Shown piece after piece: positions 1 through 11,200 of a stretch of DNA of 64,000 nt; position 1 is the stretch's first letter; the number at the start of each line of letters is the position of its first letter. The position numbers and the translations under genes are program-made. Origin of the DNA: Polyodon spathula (taxonomy: Eukaryota; Chordata; Actinopteri; Acipenseriformes; Polyodontidae). The stretch is taken from positions 12,302,047 to 12,366,046 of the forward strand of contig NC_054545.1 in the NCBI RefSeq assembly GCF_017654505.1. Reading direction: 5' to 3'. The notes beneath the pieces are model-generated. The model made no database searches. It was not told the DNA's origin and was given only the letters and a program-made list of their open reading frames with translations.

Positions 1-200
1 ATGTTCTCCCCATGTTTGCATGGATTTTCTCCAGGTGCTCCAGTTTCCTCCCACAGTCCAAAGACATGCTGTTCAGGTTGATTGGTCACTCTAAATTGCC
101 CTTGGCATCCAGTCCAGGGTGTAATCCCACCTTGCACCAGGTTAGGCTCTGGCTCACTGCAACCTTGTAAAGGATTAATCGGTTAATGATAATGGATGGA
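1..200 (+). repeat. Interspersed repeat, 3' part of a fish retroelement
   Basis: The stretch contains wording that recurs widely in fish genomes: 'cctcccacagtccaaagaca' near position 50, then a 'ctctaaattgccc' block, a 'ccagggtgtaatcccacctt' block and a 'gataatggatgga' end at about 190-200. From memory this is the 3' part of a non-LTR retroelement or a SINE derived from it. The exact family is uncertain. The left end is cut by the window. It lies in a CATSPERB intron, just upstream of the first visible exon. Confidence 0.6.
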
Positions 201-384
201 TTAGCACTCCTTTAAATACTGGATTTATTTATACACAGTGAAAACAAGAGTAATCAGAATCTGGAGAAACACGGTCTGTATTTTCTTATATCCATATTTT
301 TGTATATCCATACTTCTCAGCTGTTGCAGAAATACATGGAATATTTATTTAATGAACATTAATCTTCTTTTTTTTCTTTTAAAG

Positions 385-1430
385 GTGGATCATTCCCATT
401 ACACATTGTTGTACACTCCTTTATGTCCCTCTAACGTGGAGAGTTTCCATGGTAAGAATCCTTTTGAAAAGTCCATTCATCATTAGAACACTAATATTGC
501 CTTTTTGACACTAAAGACAGGGATGAAACATGTTATGAGGAACATATTGCAATTCATGCCATCTAAACTTTCGTGATTTTAATCTCTCGCCTGTTTAATG
601 TTATGCGTGTTCAGAATAATAATTTGTTACTGTTTCTGCTTAGTTATTTATCAGACTTACTGCCTGTAGCTTATTACCTAGTGCCATTTTTCGACCAAGG
701 GGAATGCTTTAGGAATAAGTCTTAAAAACTGAATTTCTAAAGTGGTTTTATAAGTGACCACAAGTTGAATGTTTATGCATGTAACTGTTAAATGCCAGCT
801 AATTTGCGCATATTTGTTATTTTGTATCTAGAGGGTTATTTAAGCCTGACATCCAGCAAGCAGAATGCCAATTACCAGGTAGATCCTTCTTACATGTACA
901 ATGACAAAAATGAAAAACACCTGCTAGAACACTTTTAAAAGCTGGTCACCCACCACACCAAAACATGATACCTGCTATTAAACTGTGATTTACAGGCCTT
1001 GTATTCAGTTTAGCACTTTCATGCACTTTTCACCTGGAGAGTGAAATTGTCCCAACCCCTATAGTGCCCTATTTCCTGTTAGTAATCAACCAGCTGCTTC
1101 CCGTAATGACTGACGGGGGTAATCTTAGGATATCCAAAGGGTGGGTGGTTGATGCAATCCAGGGTGATAGCTACTGCTGTAAAATGCTCTAAACAAACTG
1201 GTTCATCACAGTGGGGTTTAGTTTCATCAGATTAACCCTTTTGTATAATTACAGAACACATTAGTGTCAGGGATACCGCAAGTGTTTCCCTGTAAATTTT
1301 TTTTATTATTATTTTTGCAAAAGATAATCCAAAAGTTGGAATAGTGTTACTAGAAACAGTTCAGAATTCCCAGAAAATATTCAGCTGGCATTACAATTCA
1401 TTACAAAAAAAAAAAAAAAAAAAAAAGTTG

Positions 1431-1465
<35 letters not shown>

Positions 1466-4400
1466 CAGAACTTGCCATGTCTCTACAGCACTGATCCCTT
1501 CACAGATTGGTATAGATGTCTACAACACGGAAATAGTTCTGCTTCCCTTATTTACGATTCTCAACAAGATACTGGAATAGTTCTGTCCTTAAATAAGGTA
1601 CTGTATTATTAATCTCTTTATCTATCATGCTTTCATGTTTTATAATGATAATAAGATCTATAAAATATATATATATATTGGTTTTTTTTATCCCAATACA
1701 GAACCAGGGTTTCGTGTCAGTGTACTCGATGATAAACTCTCAGTTGAACGAAAAGGTCAAGTTTTCACCATTCCAGTTTGAATTTCTTCCAGAAGGAATG
1801 TCCTTCGACCCAAGCAGTCATCAGCTTTATGTCTACGGAGCAGAGGTAGACCTCACAAGACAGCAAACAGTGTATTTCCCTGTGAAGTAGTCATATCATT
1901 TTGGCACCAATTCATTAAGCCAGTCATAGGGGTACCTACTACCCCTTCATACCCAGAGATCGTATTTTCTGGCGGTTGTAGCTGAATAGCTGCACACAAC
2001 TCACACGCAGCTTATATAATTCTAGTGAATCAAGCAACACCTCACAAGAGAAGCAAGCTGACTATTTTTTAGGGTTTCCACCACTGGAGGCCTGGATTCC
2101 AATCTGACAGGTCACAAGTTTGGGGGTCTTAATTTAGCCCACAGAATATCACTCAATATCACAGAATGTAACACTCCATGACTATCAGTCTCTGTGTTCA
2201 GGTGAGCATTGACAGCCTCCTGGCTGTATGCCTGTCTGGAACATTTCAAAGAAAAAAAAGGGTTACAGTCAAACCCACATAATAGCAATCCTGTTAACGT
2301 TACCCTGTACTGATTATCACACCATTGAAATGTTCCAGACAGATTGTAATGGGAGTCAATAGGGAGAAGCTCTGCTCAATATAACTGAACACATAGTGCA
2401 GTAGCACACAGGGCACTGCATTGTGCATGGTTGCAATATGCTTTAAATTATTACAATGTATGTACATGTAGTGTCATTGACTGTATAATGGCTATTTTCT
2501 TTCAGTGCATTATCTAGTACCATGTTTAAGTGCCACAGCAAAACAGGAATATTTGTTGGCTGAACACATCTTTATTTTGGTGCACTGTTAAAAGTCAACT
2601 CTACTTTTGCTCAGTCCTTTAGAAGTGATATTAAGAGAGTTTGACAGTACGTAATAGTCCAACATAAATAGAAAACTGTTGATATTATAATGTAACCATC
2701 TTAAAAACCTGCCTCGGCAAGTTAAAAGTTTTTAACCTGTTAATATTGTGTTATTACTGCATGCTGCTCTGCAATGGAATACAGTTTAGAGTATTGTTCA
2801 ACAGCACTCCCTTTCGTTGTATAATTAAACTGTTCCTCTCAGAAGTGACTGGTGAATAATGTTGTGAAAGAGTGACCTCTAGTGGAAAAATTGTGTTAAT
2901 GAATGCTGACTTTCATGGGGTGTATTCACTTCATCATCTTATACCAAATAGTTCTACCTCATTACAAAAAAAAAAAAAAAAAAGATCAGTACTGCAGAGT
3001 AAATTTCAAGGAAATGGGGCTAAACACCCTGGCACTGGGATTACCCCCATAAACTCATCTTTAGAGGGTTGAGTGACTCAGATAGGCTTGGAACGTTTGT
3101 TAGCTGTGAAAGCAATGCAATTTCGAGCTTGTGATTGGGTAGAGGGTGATTTATTTGTGAGTGTGTGTGTGTAAGCATTCTCAAACAATGAACAGAATGT
3201 GTTGATGAAAGCATGAATAAACGTTTCTGTTGTCAATTTGGTGTCCTTATCTGTAGGTGTGGTCTTCAGAAGATGGAGGCAACACATTTAAAAAGATCAT
3301 TAGTTTGGCCAGTGAAAAGTTTGTGAAGTTAATTTTGTGTGTTCACAAACAGGCAGTGGTATTTGTAACAAATTACGGCAACATCTACTTCAGCAAGACA
3401 GGTAAATGAGTTTCCATTACAGCAGAGCAGTAGACTAGTGGACATCAGCTGTGCCTGTAGTTGACTAAGGCAGACACCATTGCACAGATTAAGCTAACCG
3501 CACTCGCTCTATGACAAAAAGTTCTCTTAGAACATATTTGAATGCTGTAGTATTGGTAATATCTGTTCTATGAAAGTGCTTTAGTAGAAACTGTCGCTTT
3601 AGCAATGCTTCCAGAACCTGGGTTTGTCTTAGTTTGTAACTTTAACATTATATGCCTCTCTAATAGAAAAAAATTAATAAATAACTGCTGAAATATTGTA
3701 ATTTTAGTTTTAAACAAGCTTGTTTTTTTAATTATTTGAGATAGACTGAAGATGTTTGGAGCAATCCCAGGAGTTTGTATTCTTTTTATTTTTCAAATTA
3801 AAATACACAATTTGCTCTTTCCTATGTGAAAATGTAAGACTGAACGCACACGGGAAGAAGTAAGAGAGTGTACAATATGTTGGCTGCTGTAGGAATAAGG
3901 ATTTTAACGCTCACCCTTCTGAACTGAAACATTGATCTTTCAAGGTTCGTTGAGATACAGCAAGCTGAACAAGACAAAATCAGAATTCTCAACCCTGTAC
4001 TGTGATCACCTGGGCAATTTAATCCTCCTGGCTTTAGACGCACACAGTCCAAATGGACTGAAAGTGGAAAACATCAACCCAGCTTCATTGATGATGGTGG
4101 GTACAGAGCTGCAGTGGACTCAGGATTTTTCAAATGCATACAACTAGACAAACATTTAAAATTAGCCTAATAGTTATGTGTTTAGCTGTAGCAGAGACAG
4201 AAAGAAGATACATATAAAAACTTTTATAGACTGTGACAGCAAGAGAAAAGGACAGTGAGCACGATTTGCACCTGGGGTAGCGCTACCGCATTGTTACAGC
4301 ATGCGTTGTCGGAATGGCAGTATTTGCTTGTTTCCCCTTTTGCGCTAATATCTGAAATATACAGAAATCTGCATGTGCATTATTAAATTTGAATTGATCC

Positions 4401-7400
4401 AAGGGGCGTCACTGGCAAATTGAAGTTGTTCCCATGATACTTAACTAAACAAGTATATTGGTAACGTGCCCAACTGTACATTCTAAATTACAATTAGTAT
4501 GGTGAAATAGTTGATGAGCATGACATGGATCAACAGAATGGTGTAGAATGTGAATTACCAATGAAATATGTAATCACAATGTAATAAGCAGCTGTTCAAA
4601 TGTATGAAAGTACAGACACCCCTATATCCCCAGAATCAGATATTCTCAATAAAGGTCTTGAACAGTATTTACAAATGGTTGAACTTTTTTTTTCTATATA
4701 AACATCTCTTTTCGGGACCTTTTCATGATGGAAACATTGTTTATGTGTTGGCTAATTTCAAATCATGCTCCAATTCTCTGAGCACGGGCTGTACACTGAT
4801 CTGTTTTCTTTAGCCGAAATTTAAATACCTGGCTGTCATTGGATATGCAAAGTTACCTAAAAAATACCTACAGAAGCACAGCATGAAGAAATTCCACTAT
4901 GTAAAAAATGGACGTACCATAACAAAGCATGTAAATTTAAATATAAAAAACTATTCTCATTGTTTTATACATATATGTGTGTACAGCACATTTGAATTTG
5001 TCAGGTAGAGCATTGCTTTAACATGCTTTTCAATAGCTTTGTAGCATTTGTTTGTGTTTGTGAATATTTGTTTGAACACTTGTATTTCCATTGTTTTCAC
5101 TAGGATGATGACTTGGGCTTTGACAGACCCCTTGCCCTTCAATATATCAGGGACAAGACAGCACTGTTTCACGAATTCGGTCCTTATCTTGCAAATCCGT
5201 CCGCTGCTGACTCAACTCCCAAGCTCTCCAACTCCTATATTGGCAAACTGATACAACTAAGGTAAAGCAACTGTCTCACTGAAGAAGCAAAAGGACAAGC
5301 ATGTCAGTAACATACATCCCTTGCCATGGCTGTAAATTCAGAATTAGAGCAATCAGTATGATCAAAAAGCTATATGATAACCATGACATATATCAACAGC
5401 ATACACAGAATAGTATAGAATAAGAAAAGCGTAGCTTAATCACAATTTGATGAGCGATTCTCCTGATATGTGCAAACATGTGTGACATACAGATGGATGG
5501 ATGAGCAGAGAGACAGACACCTCCATATATCCCCAGCATCTGATACCAGCTGCTCGACTGCTACTGTGCAGAGATTTTTCATATAATTCCCTTAAATGTT
5601 TTAAGTCATTAGGTGTTATCTGAAACCTGATATATACCTGTTAATAAACACAAAATAAAGCGTTTTTTGTTTTTCCACAAAACATAAAAAAAACTTCCAG
5701 TCGAAATGTTTGTCTTTGAATCTTTTTTTTTTTTTTTTTTTTTTTTTTTAGTATTTCTGAAGATGCTGTCTTATCCTTCATTCATCAGATTAATAAAATA
5801 ATAATTTTAACACTCGCCAATCAAAAGCATGTTAAAGGTAATGACACTGTAAATCTGTCGTATAAAGTAATGGTGACATCTTCAGTAAAAGTAATGCCTT
5901 AATCTTGGTTTCAGTTCAGGTGGAAGGGGTGTGATAACAGAAGTCTACACGACTCACATATCTAATAAATTCTTGGCTGTTGCTGTTGTGGATATACTGG
6001 AGACGTTTAATGGTGAACCTTTAATCACAGACCCAAATCAGAGTTACTCACTTACTGTTCGTGACGTATCAAACAGTAGTGTTGATATACAATTGTATAA
6101 CACTGGTGAGTAGGAAATTATATCCGTATACATTTTTTGTATAGTTTTGTTAGTGAGACCCCCCAAAACTATATCTACTGTATATTTCAAAAAGCAAGCT
6201 CATTTACTATAGTTTCTAAGTATCCATATATTCCACATTCATACCTGGAAATAGTCTGCCCCAAAGTAAAGTATAGCACTTTAATGACTATGGAGTAAGT
6301 GCACCCCCCCCACCCCGTACCCCCGTCATCTGACAATCGTTTGGATTCGTTAGCATTGGATCATTAAAATAATCCCATGTGTGATTTATAAAAACCCATG
6401 TGTAATTTATGATCTTAATAGTGATATAACCTTATTGGCCTGCAATGTGACAGACTTGTTTGGTCCTGCTGTTTCACACACAGCTGAGTTTTTGGATTAC
6501 AGTAATCCGTCGCATTTCCGACTGCTGTGGGACCAGAATAAGGGTGGATATGTAAAAAGGTGGATAAATTAATCCTGTTTTAAATACCATTTTACACAGC
6601 TGTAACAATTATTATATTCACACAATTATTGTTTTGAGATTCAGCTTTTATTAGGGAGCTCCCCTAAATCCCTTGTTTAGAAAGATACAGGGTATTAATG
6701 CTTGTGACGGAGTAGCCATGTGCCTTGTGAGTGTGTGCATTTGCTACTGAGTGACAGGCAGGAGATTGAGACGGAGGTTGAAGTTGATACTCTCCCCACA
6801 GGCAAACATGATTTATTTACATATCAACACGCACGGAGCACATACAACACAGTGTATGAAAACTTTGATAGGAGCTACAATCTCTGAACTAATCTTCTCT
6901 GTTCAGTAATAAACTAACATTGCTGAAGAGATTGATCATGGTGGATACACGGTTAGGGCGGATATGTGATGGACGGATAGGCGACGAACTGTTGCACTTA
7001 TGTACCATTGCTAGTGTTGTCCATAAAAAACAAAACCTTCCACTGGCCTCATTTCTTCTCCTCAATGATACAGACCAGATGCTTTGACATGGGTTCTTTA
7101 TAGGTGATACACAGTTGTATTCTTTCAATAAAGTTCTACTAAAAATTATGTCCAGTGAAGATTATTTTAACCTCTGACCATATAATTGATACATGCCACT
7201 CGTTTCATGCTCTTTACAAGCTGTATTCTATGATTCTTTCAATAAAGATCCATTACAAGTGGAAATGAAAATGTTCTGTTGCATTCTGTTGCATTGTTTT
7301 TAACCTCTGGACATATGAATGAAATTTTTTTCACATTTCCATATTACTTCATGTTTCTAAACAATTCTATCTGATATGGCATGCCACTTAGATTATGCTA

Positions 7401-8195
7401 CCAGGGGTGCTTTTTTTTGCCACAAAAACACCAGTTCTATTTACTTGTTTGTTTGTTTGTTTGTCTGTTTATTTATGTATTTATTTATTTATGTATTATT
7501 TAACAGATTCTACTGATGGCTTTCAGCTGACGGATATTGGGAAAACAATAGTGATTCCAGGCACCAGCAGCTTTTTAATCACTGATGTGGTAAATTCCAA
7601 CAGTGTCATTGCAGTTTCCACAATGCCAAAATTGGTGCGTAAAGATAAAACCTACAACCAAGCACAGTGGATGCTGTTTAACTTTGGCTCTGGGTATGAA
7701 AGAACATGGAGGATTACGGAGGGGGAGTGCAGGCACAGTCTGCAGTTTTTTGGTGATTTTGACACAAATTCTCTGTTGTACATCGTAATCCAAGAAACGA
7801 TGAGCTTCAGCTTCAAGGCTTCAGTCTCTGAGTCAGGTAAGCCCCCATTGTTTCTCATACCAAGATTTTAGAGCTTCCTCCCTGTGTTGCATATCGTATG
7901 ATATGTGACTTAAAGACTATTAGTCAGGTGTGCTAAAGTGGTTGCAGGTAACAAAATAATTCCATAAATCTTACCTGTCACACATGCTAAATAGATTTGA
8001 AAGAAACACATGTTACAGTATTGTTATATGTTTTTTTTTTTTTTTTAAACATCTGGTACTATAACAGAGATCTCTGAAAAACATCCTTTACATTAGATAT
8101 TGTCTCTTGACCAGTACACACATTGGCATGGGTGGTATCCACATCTTTATTAAGTCATTTTTGGGGTTTTTTTTCCCATCGAAAGACAGTATAGG

Positions 8196-8242
<47 letters not shown>

Positions 8243-11200
8243 GGAACATATGTTTTTTTGGTGTTGCTCAATCAAAACTGTTACTCATATAGTGATAACC
8301 TTTCTATGAAATTTGAATTGGTTTACAGTTAACAAGTCTCTGTTCAAATGACTGCAGTGCTACTGTCATACAAATAACTGTCTTTATTTTGTTTGTAAAA
8401 ATACAGACCATTTAGAAGATCTTTGCTTTAATTGGGTGTCAAACTATTGCAGACATTTGTGCTTAGTTCCATTTTAATTTCCTGTTTTTTTTTTGTTTTT
8501 TGTTTTTTTCCGCTTTAGTGCATAGATTAAATAATTTCAAACCAGTGTGAAATGTTATATTGACAGGTATGTCTTATTTTCAAAAGAAGCTCATGAAAGT
8601 GATTGTAGGGAATCCTTCACTTCTGAAAGTGACAGCTGCTCATAGCTGGGACACCTTAGGCAACCACATTCTGAACATTACTGTCTTCAGCATGTTTTTT
8701 CAAAAGGTAAGGTAGCTTGCTTTGAATAAGGTTTACTCCAGTATTTGCATTTGTGCTTTGCCTTGCCTTTCCTCTGCTTATGCCCGATATGCACAGAAGT
8801 AAAATTCAGCACATAAAGCAACCCTTTCTAGCATCACTGAAATCTCACGCAAGCAAGCCGTGTAGGTTTCTATATGAGAATTTTCACACCAAATCAAGAT
8901 GGAACTCCTGTGGCGTGGTGCTTGTTAGGCCAGGCGTGAGATAGTTTAATTGCTAATATGCCCTGTTCCTACTATAAAAGGAGACCATATTTTGTTGCAA
9001 GAGTACTCTGTAATACCAATACACAGTCCCTGGCCCTTCCTGACTGCTGTGGTATTCTGATTTCTTTAAAAAGGTGTTGTTTTATTCTCTTGACAGGGCA
9101 TGACTACAATATCTGTATATGTTCCAGAGGCCTCCCTGCTCTGCTCCTTGTCCAGCTTCACATTCAGCCTGCAGAACTCCTGCCCGACCAGCATGCGTAT
9201 CAAGTACATTCCAGATAGGTTAATTAGCGCTGATGAGTGGCAGTATGGCAATCCAGTTGACTCCATGGGCAATAAACTGCTGATGGACCTGCCGGTAAAA
9301 AAAACAAGCAAAAACTGTGTGTTGCTAGTATTTAGCTTTACGTTGATTTAAACAGCATGTGAATGATCGATGACTACATTAATCACGTACACATTACACT
9401 GCATCCCTTTGACCAGCTCCATTTAAAGATGTGTACTAGTGTGTGCTGTTATTTCCTAGGTGAACTACAGACCCCCATCCCAGCTCGGAATAGCCATCCC
9501 AGTTTCTGATAACATTTACAATGCTGACCCAAGCAAGCCACGGCCTAGACAATATTACCAGATCTCTAAGGTGAGTAAGAGGGCAGCACAGTTTGAGTTC
9601 GGTAGCTGAGGAAAAAACACCATGAGTTTCATGAGAGCCATACTGTGTACACTGGCTACCAATCAATGCTATGATATTAAGGTTAGTATGTTGGATTTAG
9701 TCATATTCACAATTTTTGCTTACTTAAAGTTCATGAATAGCATGAAATATCTATTTTTATAATTTCAATTTAAATGAATCTCCCACTATTACATTCAAAA
9801 GAAAAAGGCCTCAAACACTGTAGGGGACCCCTTTCAGAAGAGAGGTGTGACAGAAGTAAACAGTGAGAGTGGAAACACTGCTGAAATGAAGCAAGTTTCT
9901 TTAAGAAAATACTTTTTTTTTTTTTTTTACAACCAGCAGCATTACACAAGCTTAAAAGAAGGATGCTTTTTCACCTCCACTGTTTAAAACTAATAAGAAA
10001 AATACAGCTTTCTACAATATTGCACTGTCAGAGTTCATGCAACACAACAACATGTTATTACAGCTGTGTTTCAGAGCATAACAATCTTACATATATACAT
10101 TTGTCAGTTTTGAATATTGCAGTAGGCACTTTTGTAGATTTCTATACCCATTCCCTATAAACAAAACGTAAAATCCATGTAGTGAAAGAGAATACCAAAG
10201 AGAAACATACTGAGTGTGTAAAACATACTTTCCAGAACCACAGCACTAAGTTAATTTACAAGGCGCTTTTATCCAAAGCATCTTACAGACTATGAATCAA
10301 CAACTGTTGCATTCACATCCGAAGGACGGAGCACAAGGAGGTTAGGTGACTTGCTCAAGGTCACACACAGTGAGTCTGTGGCTGAGTGGGGATCTGAACG
10401 AACCTCCTGGTATCAAGCCCTTTTCTTTAACCACTGGACCTCCAAGCCAATCCAGTCCTGTTTTCTACGGACTAACTTCTCAGGCTACTAACATCATAAA
10501 GTAGTTTTGCTGTGCATATTGTGTTAATATGAATTTGACCACTTGTGAAATCCTGGATACCCTAGTTAAACAGGAGAAAGGTACCAGAATGACAAATTCC
10601 TATTGTTTATCTGGATGTATCCACCAGCAAGATAATAAAAAAGTTCAGAGGCTCCAAATAAATACTGTGGTAAGTGATGTGTTACAGTAGTTTGTGCGTT
10701 AATCCAAACAACAAAAGAAAAGTTTTCTATAATACTTGTACGGCCTCTACATTGAGGGAAAAAATATTTTACGAAAATCAAATGTACATTTACTATTGTA
10801 AAAATAGGTTCGCACCTATGTCTGACATGATTTTGACAATCGTTAAACATGTAGGCATAATTCTAAAGATTTTGCACTCAAACATGAAACTTTTAACATA
10901 GCTAATATGGTGAAACACACACGCTTCTGTGTGCGTCACTTGACTGATTGAATACAAAAGTAAACCCTGTCCATGCCCTTCTGTACTACCTGTGCACTGA
11001 TTTTGTTAATCTCGTCTGGGAAGACTGGTTTAATTCAGTACAGTATACAGTAGAGGAGTCTTTTACTACAGGCTGTTAGGGTGTTGTAGGTTGTTTGTTT
11101 AAAGACTTTCTATATTTTGTATTTTCATTCCTATTTGTAGAATACTGGAACATACAAGCAATGTGCTGGAAAATCGTCTCAAGCGGAATGTGGCTGTACA

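Noticed and set aside
1701..1780. Second frame of the CATSPERB 1702 exon that also reads protein-like (GFRVSVLDDKLSVERKG)
   Set aside because: It hits a stop after FTIPV. The phase-0 frame continues into the family-typical GMSFDPSSHQLYVYG and matches both neighbours in phase.
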